DNA of 64,000 nucleotides. It comes from Rugamonas sp045984285 (GTDB lineage Bacteria; Pseudomonadota; Gammaproteobacteria; Burkholderiales; Burkholderiaceae_D). Both the position numbers and the translations under genes were made by a program. This document shows, piece by piece, positions 40,714 through 50,192 of the stretch. The notes below the pieces were generated by a model. That model worked only from the letters and a program-made list of their open reading frames with translations. It did not search any database and was not told the origin of the DNA. Location: NCBI RefSeq assembly GCF_045984285.3, contig NZ_JBJQIK030000008.1, positions 62,001-126,000 on the forward strand. The letters run 5' to 3'. Every line of letters begins with the position of its first letter. Position 1 is the first letter of the stretch.

Positions 40714-43385
40714 CCGCGCGCCGCGCCTTCCTCCAGTGGCTGGGCGCCGCACCGCTGGTAACGCAGCTTCCGTTCGCCCAGGCGGCGGAAGGCAAAGGCC
40801 ATGTGCGCGTACAGGACGCCGCCGTGTCGCTGCAGTTCGACCAGCAGATGCGCTGCCGCGTCGTGAACATGATGGGCAGGCAGCCCGCTGCGCTGACCGG
40901 CTTCGACACCAGCGAACACCTGGTCGTCAAAGGCAAGCCGCTCGGGCGCTTCACGCTGCAGAAGGCGGATCCGGCCCGGGCCATGACGCCGTTCGGCGCC
41001 GGCCAGGCGCTGCGCCTTGCAGGCCGCTCGGCGGAAGGCATCGAGAAGCGCGTCACCGTGACGCTGCTCGACGAGCATCCCGGCCTCGCATTGCTGGAAG
41101 TGAGCTACGTGAACACGGGCAGCCAGCCGCTGGCCATTGAGGCCTGGGTGAACGGCGCGCACCGCCTGGCGGCGCCACCGCGCCATGCGGGCGGTTACTG
41201 GACCTACTCCGGCGCCAGCCATGCCGACCGGCGCGACTGGGTGCAGCCCGTCAAGCGCGGCTTCGAGCAGGGCAACTTCATGGGCATGAACTCGTCGGAC
41301 TACGGCGGCGGCACGCCGGTCGCCGATGTCTGGCGGCGCGACGTCGGCCTGGCCGTGGGCCACTTGGCCCTGCAGCCGCTCCTGGTCTCCCTGCCCGTCA
41401 AGGCAGCCGGCGACCAGGTGGACATTTCGCTGCGCGGCGACGTGCCGCAGACCCTGGCGCCTGGCGCCACGTTCACCACGCCGCCCAGCTTCATCGCCGT
41501 GCACCGCGGCGACTTCTACGTGCCGCTGGACCGCTACCGCCGCCTGATGGCGGCGCAGGGCCTGGCGGCTCCCGAGCCGCCGCAAAGCGCCTACGAGCCA
41601 CAATGGTGCGCCTGGGGCTACGAACGCGACTTCTCGCTCGACTATGTGCGCGCCACGCTGCCGAAGGTGCAGGAACTGGGCTTCAAGTGGGCCGTGCTGG
41701 ACGACGGCTGGCAGGTGAAGACCGGCGACTGGACGCCCGACCTTTCCAAATTCCCGCGCGGCGCCGCCGACATGAAGGCGCTGGTGGCCGACATCCACGC
41801 GCGCGGCATGAAAGCGCGGCTGTGGATCGCGCCGCTGGCCGTGGCTCCCGGCAGCGACGAACTGCATGACCACACCGACCTGCTGCTGCTCGACCAGAAC
41901 GGCGCCGCGCAGGACGTGACATGGTGGAACAGCTTCTACCTCTGCCCCGCCTACGAGAAGACGCAGGCGCGCCTGGCCGAGACCATCCGCATGATCATCG
42001 CCGACTGGGGCTTCGACGGCCTCAAGGTCGACGGCCAGCACCTGAATGGCGTGGCGCCCTGCTTCAACCCCAAACACAAGCACAAGCGGCCAGAGGAATC
42101 GGTCGAGGCAGTATCGGCCTTCTACAAGGTGATGCACGACACCGTGCATGCCATCAATCCTGAAGCGGTGCTGGAAGTATGCCCCTGCGGCACCAGCTAC
42201 GCCTTCCACAACATGCCTTTCATGGACCAGGCGCCGTCATCCGACCCGCTGTCGAGCTGGCAGGTGCGCCACAAGGGCAAGACATTGAAGGCGCTCATGG
42301 GCCCATGGTCCGCCTACGCGGGCGACCATGTGGAGTTGAGCACCGGCGGACAGGACTTCGCATCCAGCGTGGGTATCGGCGCCGTGGTGGCTACCAAGTT
42401 CACCTGGCCGGTAGATCCGAAGCCCAAGGATTCCTTCCTGCTGACACCCGAGCGCGAGGCACACTGGCGCAAGTGGGTGGACCTCTACAACAAGCAGCGC
42501 CTGGCCGAAGGCCGTTACCGCGGCGATCTGTACGACCTGGCTTTCGACAAGCCGGAGACCCACGTGGTGGAACAGGGCGGCTCCCTGCACTACGCCTTCT
42601 ATGCCGAACGCTGGGATGGCATGGTGGCATTGCGCGGCCTCGGTCCGGGCGTCTGGACGGTGCGGGATGCGCTCACCGGGCAGTCGCTGGGCAAGGTGAC
42701 AGCCGACAAGCCTACGCTGCCCCTGCGCTTCACACATAGCCTGCTGATCGAAGCACAGCCCGAAGTTCCGGACACGCTGCCGGTGGCGTTCGCCGGCAAG
42801 ATCGCGGAGGTAGGCGCGGACGGCTTCCCTCGCCCATCGCAATGGGCTGACGCACCGGCGACCTTCTTCCGTCACGACTGGCAAGGTAAGCCGCTCGCCG
42901 GTCCGCAGTCGACCCGTGTTCAGCTGCTGCGCGGCGCAGGCCACCTTTACCTGCGCTTCATCTGCAAGTTCGATACGCTGAACACCTTCGAGCACGCCGG
43001 ATCGGAAACCGCCATCTGGCCACTGTGGGAACGCGACGTGGTCGAAGTCTTCCTGCAGGCGCCGGACCGCGCGGGCCTGAAGAGTTATCGCGAGGTGGAA
43101 GTAGCGCCCAACGGACTGCTGCTGGACATTGCCGTCGAAGTATCGGGCAAGCGCCGTATCGTCGGCGAGAGCCGCGCCAAAGCGCACATCGATGCCGGAA
43201 ACAAGGTCTGGACAGCCGAACTGGCCGTGCCAATGGGCAGTGCAGACGAGGGCTGGCGCCTGAACCTGTTCCGCGTGGAGGGCTCGGGCCAGCGCCGTGT
43301 CTATTCGGCGTGGAGCCCGACCCGCACCGGTACGCCGGACTTCCACGTGCCGGCTGCCTTCGGCCGCCTGCTGCCCGCCGCATGA
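40710..43385 (+). CDS. GH36-type alpha-galactosidase with C-terminal CBM9-like domain
   Basis: An 891-residue exported enzyme with a twin-arginine-style leader (TARRAFLQWLGAA, residues 2-14). An N-terminal beta-sandwich is followed by a GH36/clan GH-D barrel (about 295-600): WAVLDDGWQ, RLWIAPLAVAPGS, nucleophile candidate Asp441 in GLKVDGQ and acid candidate in AGDHVEL. Residues about 700-885 are a CBM9-like ligand-binding domain (LYLRFICKF, WERDVVEVFLQAP and WRLNLFRVE). It would remove terminal alpha-galactosyl groups from an imported or periplasmic glycan. It is overlapped by four bases at both ends, so the operon is tightly coupled. The D-G-Q after the nucleophile differs from the usual D-x-N. 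Confidence 0.85.
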   Translation: MTARRAFLQWLGAAPLVTQLPFAQAAEGKGHVRVQDAAVSLQFDQQMRCRVVNMMGRQPAALTGFDTSEHLVVKGKPLGRFTLQKADPARAMTPFGAGQALRLAGRSAEGIEKRVTVTLLDEHPGLALLEVSYVNTGSQPLAIEAWVNGAHRLAAPPRHAGGYWTYSGASHADRRDWVQPVKRGFEQGNFMGMNSSDYGGGTPVADVWRRDVGLAVGHLALQPLLVSLPVKAAGDQVDISLRGDVPQTLAPGATFTTPPSFIAVHRGDFYVPLDRYRRLMAAQGLAAPEPPQSAYEPQWCAWGYERDFSLDYVRATLPKVQELGFKWAVLDDGWQVKTGDWTPDLSKFPRGAADMKALVADIHARGMKARLWIAPLAVAPGSDELHDHTDLLLLDQNGAAQDVTWWNSFYLCPAYEKTQARLAETIRMIIADWGFDGLKVDGQHLNGVAPCFNPKHKHKRPEESVEAVSAFYKVMHDTVHAINPEAVLEVCPCGTSYAFHNMPFMDQAPSSDPLSSWQVRHKGKTLKALMGPWSAYAGDHVELSTGGQDFASSVGIGAVVATKFTWPVDPKPKDSFLLTPEREAHWRKWVDLYNKQRLAEGRYRGDLYDLAFDKPETHVVEQGGSLHYAFYAERWDGMVALRGLGPGVWTVRDALTGQSLGKVTADKPTLPLRFTHSLLIEAQPEVPDTLPVAFAGKIAEVGADGFPRPSQWADAPATFFRHDWQGKPLAGPQSTRVQLLRGAGHLYLRFICKFDTLNTFEHAGSETAIWPLWERDVVEVFLQAPDRAGLKSYREVEVAPNGLLLDIAVEVSGKRRIVGESRAKAHIDAGNKVWTAELAVPMGSADEGWRLNLFRVEGSGQRRVYSAWSPTRTGTPDFHVPAAFGRLLPAA

Positions 43386-44914
43386 TGCTGCCGCTTCCCC
43401 GCCCACGCCGCAGGCACCAGGGCTTCAGGCGCCTCGACTTGCTGGCCTGCGTCACTCTGGCGCTGCTTTCCGCCTGCGGTGGCACGAACGGCGCGGAGCA
43501 GGTGCCGGCAGCGCCGCAGGTGCCGCAGGTGCCAGAAGCGCCGCAGGTGCCGCAGTCGCCGCAGCATCCCGATACGCCAACGCCCTCTTCGGGCATGGCG
43601 GTCGAAACCACCTTCCTTGCCACCGGCGAGGAGATCGCCAATCCAGAGCGCGGCATGTACGTCTGGGCGGCGGACAATCTCGCCTCATGGACGCAGGCGC
43701 AAGCGGATGCTCAGTTCAAGGCCGGCTATCGGCTCGTCTATGCACCGGTGCGGCTCGACGCGTATGCCAACAGCACGCTGCCGGAGAGCGCACTCACCGG
43801 CTTGGCCGACGTCTTCGCAACGGCGCGGCGTGCGGGCCTGAAAGTCATTCCGCGTTTTCTGTATAACTACCCTGCCGGCGAAACCGAATACCGCGCAGCG
43901 AAAGATGCGCCTCTCAGCCGCGTCCTGCAGCACATCGCGCAGCTCAAGCCGGTGCTGGCGGCAAATGCGGATGTCATCGCGTATCTGCAGGCCGGTTTCG
44001 TCGGCGCCTGGGGCGAGTGGCACACCTCATCCAACAATCTCACCGCGCCCGCAGCGCGCACGCAGATCCGCAACGCGCTGCTTGCCGCACTTCCCGCCGG
44101 CAGATTCCTGCAATTGCGCTATCCGGGCTATCTGATGGAATGGTCGCCGCAGGCGCCGCAATGGCGCGACGGTTCCGCCGCCTCGCGCATCGGCGTGCAT
44201 AACGACTGCTTCATGGCTTCTACCACTGATGTGGGCACCTATAGCGAAGATGCGGCGGTCCGCCAGCGCGAGCGCGGCTACGTTGCCGCCCTCTCGGCCG
44301 TAGCGCCCTTCGGCGCAGAAACCTGCAACCCGGCGGACGAACCCAATCCAACGCCGCGCACGGACTGCGCGGACATCGTGCGCGAAGGGCGCCAGTTTGG
44401 CCTGACCTATCTCAATGACAGCTACTACCGCGCCCTCTTCCACACGCGCTGGCAAGCGCAAGGCTGCATGGCCGAGGTAAAGCGCAGCATGGGCTACCGC
44501 TTCGAGCTGGTGGCGCTGCGGCACAGTGCCGCCGTCGCTGCCGGCCAGTCCGGCGAACTCACGCTGACCTTGCGCAACAGCGGCTGGGCACGCGCCTTCA
44601 ATCCGCGCAGCGTGCAGGTTTTGCTCAGGCACCGCAGCAGCGGCGCCGTGCTGCGCATGGCGCTGGCATCAATCGATCCGCGCGAATGGCTGCCAGGCAG
44701 CACCAGCACAGTGACTGCGCCTTTTCTCGTGCCGGCAAGCACACCCTCAGGTACCTATGACATGCTGCTTGCCCTGCCGGATGGCGCCCCTTCACTGGCA
44801 GGCGATGTGCGCTACAGCGTGCGGCCTGCCAACGCAGAAGATGCCGCCAGGTCGCAGGGATGGAATGAAGAACTGGGAGCGTTCCGTACCGGGACAATGC
44901 TGAGCGTTCCCTAG
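43382..44914 (+). CDS. DUF4874/DUF4832 lipoprotein
   Basis: A 510-residue lipoprotein with lipobox LLSACGG (Cys about residue 32), then a low-complexity Pro/Val linker of repeated PQVP units (about 41-65). Residues about 75-240 match DUF4874 (NPERGMYVW, VYAPVRLDAYANS and WGEWHTSSN), and residues about 250-505 match DUF4832 (a second barrel-like half with C-terminal beta-sandwich). The pair occurs in secreted bacterial proteins, often beside glycoside hydrolases, and may be a carbohydrate-active enzyme or binder of undefined activity. Fourth gene of the receptor-amidohydrolase-GH36 operon (ATGA overlap). Confidence 0.85.
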   Translation: MMLPLPRPRRRHQGFRRLDLLACVTLALLSACGGTNGAEQVPAAPQVPQVPEAPQVPQSPQHPDTPTPSSGMAVETTFLATGEEIANPERGMYVWAADNLASWTQAQADAQFKAGYRLVYAPVRLDAYANSTLPESALTGLADVFATARRAGLKVIPRFLYNYPAGETEYRAAKDAPLSRVLQHIAQLKPVLAANADVIAYLQAGFVGAWGEWHTSSNNLTAPAARTQIRNALLAALPAGRFLQLRYPGYLMEWSPQAPQWRDGSAASRIGVHNDCFMASTTDVGTYSEDAAVRQRERGYVAALSAVAPFGAETCNPADEPNPTPRTDCADIVREGRQFGLTYLNDSYYRALFHTRWQAQGCMAEVKRSMGYRFELVALRHSAAVAAGQSGELTLTLRNSGWARAFNPRSVQVLLRHRSSGAVLRMALASIDPREWLPGSTSTVTAPFLVPASTPSGTYDMLLALPDGAPSLAGDVRYSVRPANAEDAARSQGWNEELGAFRTGTMLSVP

Positions 44915-44921
44915 GAACGCT
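44903..44921. terminator. Hairpin between convergent lipoprotein and DeoR genes
   Basis: AGCGTTCC-CTA-GGAACGCT, perfect 8-bp stem with a 3-base loop; the lipoprotein stop codon TAG lies across the loop. There is no T tract on either side, so it is at best a weak bidirectional terminator or a message-end protector. Confidence 0.4.
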
Positions 44922-44926
44922 GGCGC

Positions 44927-45694
44927 CTAATCGGCAATCAGCAGCTCGATGCCCGCATCGCGCAGGCCATCGCGGTACTGCGCGCTGAGATTGCCGTCAG
45001 TGATGATGGTATGCACGCGGTCGAGCTGCACGATGCGGTGCAAGCTGATGACGCCGAACTTGGAAGCATCGGCAAGGACGATGACCTTCCTGGCGCGGTC
45101 CACCATCTTGTGGTTCAGGCTCGCTTCGGGCTCATGGTGGGTCGTCAGGCCGAATTGCAGGTCGAAGCCGTCGACGCCGAGGAACAGCTTGTCGAAGCTG
45201 TAGGCCTGCAAGCAAGCCTCGGCCTGCAGGCCCTGGATCGACAGCGACTGCTTGCGCAGCAGGCCGCCGGTCAGGATCAGGTCAACGCCGGGTGCGTTGG
45301 CCAGTTCCCAGGCGATATTCAGGCCATTGGTCATCACGGTCACGTTCTGGGCTTCGCGCAGGTGGCGCGCCAGCGAGAGCGTCGTGGTGCCCGAATCGAT
45401 GATGATGTTCTCGCCCGGCTTGACCAGGCTCGCAGCCAGCTCGCCGATGCGCTCCTTCTGCTCGTGATTCAGCGCATCTTTCTGCGACACCGTATGTTCG
45501 GTGGGCGGTACGCGCGCCAGCATGGCGCCGCCGTGGCTCCGGATGGCGAGGCCCTGCGCCTCCAGTGCGGTCAGGTCGCTGCGGATCGTTACCGCCGAAA
45601 CGTTGAGCTGTTTAACAAGTTCGCTGACTTGCACCGAGGCGTTTTCGGTAAGTACCTTAAGGATGGTAGCGCGGCGCTGACCTGTTTGTCCCAT
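44927..45694 (-). CDS. DeoR-family regulator (AgaR-like)
   Basis: A 255-residue regulator. The N-terminal HTH spans residues about 7-60 (RRATILKVLTENASVQVSEL, then LNVSAVTIRSDLTALEAQGL and RSHGGAML). The C-terminal phosphosugar-sensing domain carries the DeoR signature (IIDSGTTTLSLARHL, MTNGLNIAWEL and LTGG). Such regulators respond to sugar phosphates, e.g. AgaR to galactosamine- or tagatose-6-phosphates. The gene follows the kinase gene by 57 bases. Repeats of AACGAAA flank both transcription units of the locus and are the likely targets. Confidence 0.92.
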   Translation of the reverse strand: MGQTGQRRATILKVLTENASVQVSELVKQLNVSAVTIRSDLTALEAQGLAIRSHGGAMLARVPPTEHTVSQKDALNHEQKERIGELAASLVKPGENIIIDSGTTTLSLARHLREAQNVTVMTNGLNIAWELANAPGVDLILTGGLLRKQSLSIQGLQAEACLQAYSFDKLFLGVDGFDLQFGLTTHHEPEASLNHKMVDRARKVIVLADASKFGVISLHRIVQLDRVHTIITDGNLSAQYRDGLRDAGIELLIAD

Positions 45695-45751
45695 GGCCGG
45701 ACGGATAGTTAGAATAAAGTAGCAGCTTACCAGATTGCAGCAGGGCCGGCA

Positions 45752-46729
45752 CTACTGTTTGGGGCCTTGCGCTGCAAGGCGTTCGAGCGCTTCGGCGGCG
45801 AGCGGCGTGCCGGCATTCAGCGCCGCATACAGCGCAGCGCCCAGCACCGGCGGCAGGCGCGGTGATACGACGCGGTATGCGCCGGCGCCGCTGGCGGCGA
45901 GCGCCCGCGCGAAAGGCGCGCGCATCGGCCCATCCGCGCCGAACAGGCCGCCGGAATAAGATACCGCCACTTCCGTCGCCGGATCGACACCGAGCGCGCC
46001 GCGCACCGCATCGACCAGGGCTGCCACTTCGGCGGCGGCCGACTCGATGATCGCAGCCGCCTGCAGGTCGCCCTGCGCTGCGGCCTCGGTGACGAGCCGC
46101 GACAGCGCAGCGATCTTGCTGCGCTCTCCTTTCAGTTCGCCGTACACGACCTGGCACAGGTCGAGATCGTCCTGCAATGCCAGGCGCTCGCGCATCAGCG
46201 CATGCAGGGGGCCGCGTTCCATGCGCCCGTCGCTCATGCGGGAAAACAGCGCCAGCCCGGCACGCGCGATCCAGTAGGCCGAGCCCTCGTCGCTGAACAA
46301 CTCGCCCCAGCCGCCGGCGCGTGCGCGCTTGCCGCCGATTTCGCCATAGGCCATCGACCCGGTGCCGGCGATGACGCTGATGCCATCGGCGCAGGCCAGC
46401 GATCCGGCCCAGCTGCACACCATGTCGTTGCCGCACAGGTAGCGGCGGTGACCCAGCACGGCGAGCGGCAGCGCATCCAGCTGCGGCTGCACCGCGCGGT
46501 CTTCGCCATAGGCCGGCAAGCCGAAGAAGGCGAATTCGACCTGCTCCGCAGTGATGCCGGCCATGGCGAACAGCACCGCGCAGCCGCGCGCCAATACCGT
46601 GGCGGCGCCTTCCATGCCGACTTCGAGGTAGTAGGCGCTGCTTTCCTCGTGGCGCGCGAGGATGCTGCCTTGCCGGTCGACCAGCGCGAACGCAGTCTTG
46701 GTGCCGCCGCCGTCAACCCCGAGGAACAC
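45752..46729 (-). CDS. BadF/BadG-type amino-sugar kinase (AgaK/NagK-like)
   Basis: A 325-residue ASKHA-fold kinase: FLGVDGGGTKTAFALVD (phosphate 1) at residues 2-18, VIAGTGSMAYGE (phosphate 2) and WGELFSDEGSAYWIARA, the BcrAD/BadFG signature. Relatives phosphorylate N-acetylglucosamine or N-acetylgalactosamine. The start is a GTG at 46729 preceded by AGGAGAG; the long ATG-frame upstream runs back over agaS and is rejected. It overlaps the upstream agaS end by 17 bases. With a permease in place of a phosphotransferase system, this kinase supplies the 6-phosphate needed by AgaS. Confidence 0.85.
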   Translation of the reverse strand: MFLGVDGGGTKTAFALVDRQGSILARHEESSAYYLEVGMEGAATVLARGCAVLFAMAGITAEQVEFAFFGLPAYGEDRAVQPQLDALPLAVLGHRRYLCGNDMVCSWAGSLACADGISVIAGTGSMAYGEIGGKRARAGGWGELFSDEGSAYWIARAGLALFSRMSDGRMERGPLHALMRERLALQDDLDLCQVVYGELKGERSKIAALSRLVTEAAAQGDLQAAAIIESAAAEVAALVDAVRGALGVDPATEVAVSYSGGLFGADGPMRAPFARALAASGAGAYRVVSPRLPPVLGAALYAALNAGTPLAAEALERLAAQGPKQ

Positions 46730-47897
46730 TGCTCTCTCCTGACAAAGGATAAATGGTAACACCGCGCACCACACGGTTAACGGTGCCCGAAACGCTCGGC
46801 GTGTCCGGGCGCAGCCCCAGCGCCAGCGATTGCAGCAGCGCGAAAGCCTGGCAGAACAGGATGTATGGCAGCGCCAATGCCAGGTCGGCGGCCTGCTCTG
46901 CGCCATGCAGCGTCAGGCAATCCGCGCCCAGTTCCGGCTCGTCCTGGGCGCTCAGCGCCAGCACACGGCCGGCGCGGCCATCGTTACGCAGCTCGCGCAG
47001 CAGGTCCATATCATAGCGGCGCGCCTGCGGGTCGTTCGACAGCAGCACCACGATCAGGGTGTTGGCATCCACGATGGTCTTGGGGCCGTGGCGGAAGCCC
47101 AGCGGCGAATCGAACAGCGCCACCACCTGGCCATCGGTCAGCTCCAGCAGCTTCAGCGAGGCTTCGCGGGCCAGGCCGCGCAGCGCATTGCTGCCGAGGT
47201 AGACCACGCGGCGGAAGCGGCGCGCCACCAGCGCTTCCAGCAGCGGCGATGCCGTTTCCAGCACATCGTCCGCGGCCGCCGAAGACGCCCCGGTGGCGCC
47301 CGGCGCCAGCACGCCGAAGGCGCCTGCCGCGGCCAGCATCATCGACGTGAAGCTGGTGGTCATGGCGAAGCCGCGGTCGTGCGTGGCATCGGGCAGCAGG
47401 ATCACGTGGGCGTTACTGCGTCCCTGCGACAGCTGGCACAACTCGCCGTCGGCGTTACAGGTAATGACGAGGTGGTATACGTCATCGACCAGCTGGTCGG
47501 CCAGCTTGACGGCAGCCACGCTTTCCGGGCTGCTGCCCGAGCGGCCGAAGGACACCAGCAGCGTAGGCACATGCGGCTGCAGGAACTGGCGCGGGCCGGA
47601 GACCAGGTCGGTGGTCGGCACGGCTTCGGCGCGCAGGCCGGCGCCCAGCAGGGCCGGCACCAGGCATTCACCGATGAAGGCCGAGGTGCCGGCGCCGGTC
47701 AGCACAACGCGCAGGTTGGGGCGGGACAGCAGCGGGCCGAGAAACGCGTCGAGCGCCGCGCGCTGTTCCGCCACCAGTGCCTCGATCTCGGGCCAGACGG
47801 CGGGTTGCTGCGCGATTTCACGCGCGGTCAGGCCGGCGCCGGCGGCATCGAGCCGGTCGGCGCTGATGCCAAGAATGTCTCTCTGTGCTACTAACAT
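46713..47897 (-). CDS. agaS: SIS-domain galactosamine-6-phosphate deaminase/isomerase AgaS
   Basis: A 394-residue protein with two SIS domains. The first has VVLTGAGTSAFIGE, VPTTDLVS and LVSFGRSGSSPES; the second has VVYLGSNALRGLAREASLKL, ELTDGQVVALFDSPLGFRHG and KTIVDANTLIV. This is the AgaS layout: conversion of D-galactosamine-6-phosphate to tagatose-6-phosphate and ammonia in the E. coli and Shewanella type pathway. The length is typical (about 385). The start overlaps the gatZ/agaZ stop by seven bases. Confidence 0.9.
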   Translation of the reverse strand: MLVAQRDILGISADRLDAAGAGLTAREIAQQPAVWPEIEALVAEQRAALDAFLGPLLSRPNLRVVLTGAGTSAFIGECLVPALLGAGLRAEAVPTTDLVSGPRQFLQPHVPTLLVSFGRSGSSPESVAAVKLADQLVDDVYHLVITCNADGELCQLSQGRSNAHVILLPDATHDRGFAMTTSFTSMMLAAAGAFGVLAPGATGASSAAADDVLETASPLLEALVARRFRRVVYLGSNALRGLAREASLKLLELTDGQVVALFDSPLGFRHGPKTIVDANTLIVVLLSNDPQARRYDMDLLRELRNDGRAGRVLALSAQDEPELGADCLTLHGAEQAADLALALPYILFCQAFALLQSLALGLRPDTPSVSGTVNRVVRGVTIYPLSGESSVPRG

Positions 47898-49201
47898 GCT
47901 TCCAGCTCCTTGATTGCGGCGCCCGCATTGCAGGCTTCCATATACTGGCGCAGCACACGGGCCACGCCTTCTTTCAGTAAATCGACCGGCCGGTTGCGCA
48001 CCCGCCCTTCGCGCACCGCTTCATATTGCGGCGGCAGGTATTGGCTCAGCAGGGTAAGCGGCGGCGCCTGATGCTCCAGGTTCTGCAGCAGCTGCGCCTG
48101 CGCCGCCTGGATGGCCGGATGCGGCCAGTAGTAGCGGATCCGGTCGCTCAGGCTGTATTGCTGGTCGAAGCGCGCGCGGCGCGCATCGCCGCTGTAGTAC
48201 TTGCGCCAGTATTCCGGTTCGGCGCGCATCACTTCCAGCACCTTGTTCTTGAAATCCGATCCCTGGCCGTCGCCCAGCATCGCCGCCTCGATGTCGGCCA
48301 GCGCCCACAGCGTTTCGCGCAGCGCGAAAGTGGCGCCGGGGCCCACCTTGAGAATGGCGAAGTGGCCTGCGACCAGCGCGGCGAGGTTGGCGGGCGTCTG
48401 GTAATCCGTCGAATGCGCTTCGTAGAGCAGCGTAGGTTCGCTCTCAATAAAGCGGCTGAGCGCCACAGCCTTTTCAGGCTGGAAGTCGATCACCTTGTGG
48501 TGGTCAAATTCCACGCCGGGCTGCACCACAATTCCGATTACGCGCGGCCACACAGCATCCAGTCCGGCGGCGGCGAATGCGCTCCGGTGCGAGGCGATCG
48601 TCTTGGCCGCTGCCTCGGGCGTGGTGACGGCCAGCTCGCCCAGATCCTCATGCGCCCCGCCGGGCACCGGCACTTCGGTGCCGACGATGTAGACCGGCGC
48701 CTCGCCGCCTGCGGCGCGCCAGGCCCGCTCGGCAACGGCGCACAGGCGGGCGGCACGTACGGCCACCACCTCGTCCGGCAGCGGCACCGGATCGCCGGCG
48801 CAGGACATCGAGCAGTCGAGATGGATCTTGCGGAAGCCTGCGGTGACATACTGGTCGATCAGCACTTCGGCCTTGGCCATGGCCGCGTCGGCAGGCTCGC
48901 CTTGCCAGGCGTTCGGTCCCAAATGGTCGCCGCCCAGCAGCACGCGCCCGCGCGCCAGGCCGGCGCGGTCGGCGATGCCGTAGACGAAATCGCGGAAGCC
49001 GGCCGGCGTCATGCCGGTGTAGCCGCCATCCTGGTTGACCTGGTTCGAGGTAGCCTCGATCAGTACCCGCTGTTCCGGGCCCGCCGCCAGCGCTACTTCC
49101 ATCGCGGCTTCGATCACCAGCGGGTGCGCCGAGCACACGGCAAAAATGCCGGCCGGTTCCCCGGCCTTGTGCCGGCGCACCAGGTTCAGTAAATAATCCA
49201 T
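47891..49201 (-). CDS. gatZ: Tagatose-bisphosphate aldolase non-catalytic subunit (GatZ/AgaZ/KbaZ type)
   Basis: A 436-residue protein of the GatZ/KbaZ family. Signatures: GIFAVCSAHPLVIEAA, EATSNQVNQDGGYTGMTP, LLGGDHLGPNAWQ, HLDCSMSCAGD and YIVGTEVPVPGG, later FEKVLEVGPGATFALRE-type ILKVGPGATFALREAL. It acts with a catalytic GatY/KbaY aldolase that is not in this window; a phosphotransferase or kinase role has also been proposed for AgaZ. ATG at 49201 follows GGAG and is preferred to a TTG at 49207. It starts 2 bases after the permease stop. Confidence 0.92.
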   Translation of the reverse strand: MDYLLNLVRRHKAGEPAGIFAVCSAHPLVIEAAMEVALAAGPEQRVLIEATSNQVNQDGGYTGMTPAGFRDFVYGIADRAGLARGRVLLGGDHLGPNAWQGEPADAAMAKAEVLIDQYVTAGFRKIHLDCSMSCAGDPVPLPDEVVAVRAARLCAVAERAWRAAGGEAPVYIVGTEVPVPGGAHEDLGELAVTTPEAAAKTIASHRSAFAAAGLDAVWPRVIGIVVQPGVEFDHHKVIDFQPEKAVALSRFIESEPTLLYEAHSTDYQTPANLAALVAGHFAILKVGPGATFALRETLWALADIEAAMLGDGQGSDFKNKVLEVMRAEPEYWRKYYSGDARRARFDQQYSLSDRIRYYWPHPAIQAAQAQLLQNLEHQAPPLTLLSQYLPPQYEAVREGRVRNRPVDLLKEGVARVLRQYMEACNAGAAIKELEAC

Positions 49202-49203
49202 CG

Positions 49204-50154
49204 TCAAGCTCCTTGATTGGTTTCGTTTCCGTCGCTTGCGCCCTCATCCGGATTCAGCGAGAGAAACAGGGCCGCAGCCAGGGCCAGGCCGATGCCGGCC
49301 AGCCGGTAGCCGCCCGGCATCGATGCGGCCAGCGCCATGGCGATCACCGTGGTCAGCAGCGGTGCGCCCGCGTTCACCAGCGGCGACACCGTCAGCGCCT
49401 TGCCGTGCCGGAAGGCGTACACCAGCGTCAGCGCACCGACGGCGTTCAGGATCTGCGTGGCGGCGGCCAGCAGCGGCCCGCCCGGACCGTAGTTGATCGG
49501 CTGCGAGAAATCGGTCATCGCCAGCGCCACCGGTATGCACAGCAGCGCGCTGACGGTCATATAGAAGAAGATGCTTTCGGCATCCATGCTGGTATTGGCC
49601 AGCTTGATGAAATAAGCCTGCAGGCCCCAGGCCACCAGCACGGCCAGCGCCAGCACGAACCACAGGCCGTACTGCTGCGGGGCGCCGCCCGGCGTGTAGT
49701 CGAACAGCGGCAGCGCGCAGATCGCCAGCACAATGCCGGCGATGCCCATCGCACCGGTACGCTCGCGCAGGAACAGGAAGGACAGCGCGATCGTGATGAC
49801 GGGCGACAGCGAAATCAGCGGAAAGATCAGGTAGGTCGGCCCGGCCTTGACCGCATAGAACAGCACCATCTGCCCGCCCGCACCCAGCAGGCCGATCACC
49901 ATTCCATAAGCGATGGCGCGGCGGTCGCGGCGCACCTGCCAGCCCGAGCGAGCCAGCACGAACAGGGCCGGCGGCACCATGGTGAGCGCCCAGACGACAT
50001 AGACCAGCGTTTCCGGAAAGCCGTGCTGTGTGGGCAGTCCCGCAAACGCGCCCCAAACGCCCCACAGCAGCGTAGTGGCCAGGGCGTAGCCGAGCCAGCG
50101 TGGCCGGCGTGCGCTGGCGCCCCGCTCAAGCGGCATGGTGGTCGTTGTCTTCAT
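49204..50154 (-). CDS. EamA/DMT-family permease of galactosamine locus
   Basis: A 316-residue membrane protein with ten hydrophobic helices (ALATTLLWGVWGAFAGLPTQ ... LAGIGLALAAALFLSL) in two EamA-type halves, beginning after a short basic N-terminus. First gene of the agaZ-agaS-kinase operon, so it is the best candidate for entry of the free (amino) sugar across the inner membrane, in place of a PTS or MFS permease. The transport direction is not evident from sequence. The AACGAAA array lies upstream. Confidence 0.85.
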   Translation of the reverse strand: MKTTTTMPLERGASARRPRWLGYALATTLLWGVWGAFAGLPTQHGFPETLVYVVWALTMVPPALFVLARSGWQVRRDRRAIAYGMVIGLLGAGGQMVLFYAVKAGPTYLIFPLISLSPVITIALSFLFLRERTGAMGIAGIVLAICALPLFDYTPGGAPQQYGLWFVLALAVLVAWGLQAYFIKLANTSMDAESIFFYMTVSALLCIPVALAMTDFSQPINYGPGGPLLAAATQILNAVGALTLVYAFRHGKALTVSPLVNAGAPLLTTVIAMALAASMPGGYRLAGIGLALAAALFLSLNPDEGASDGNETNQGA

Positions 50155-50192
50155 GGTGGCCTTGGCTCCGATTTGTGAACAGATCCGATAGT

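Noticed and set aside
45752..46906. Longer kinase start with Trp/Arg/Cys-rich N-terminus
   Set aside because: The extension lies over agaS coding sequence; a GTG at 46729 with AGGAGAG starts exactly at the phosphate-binding strand.
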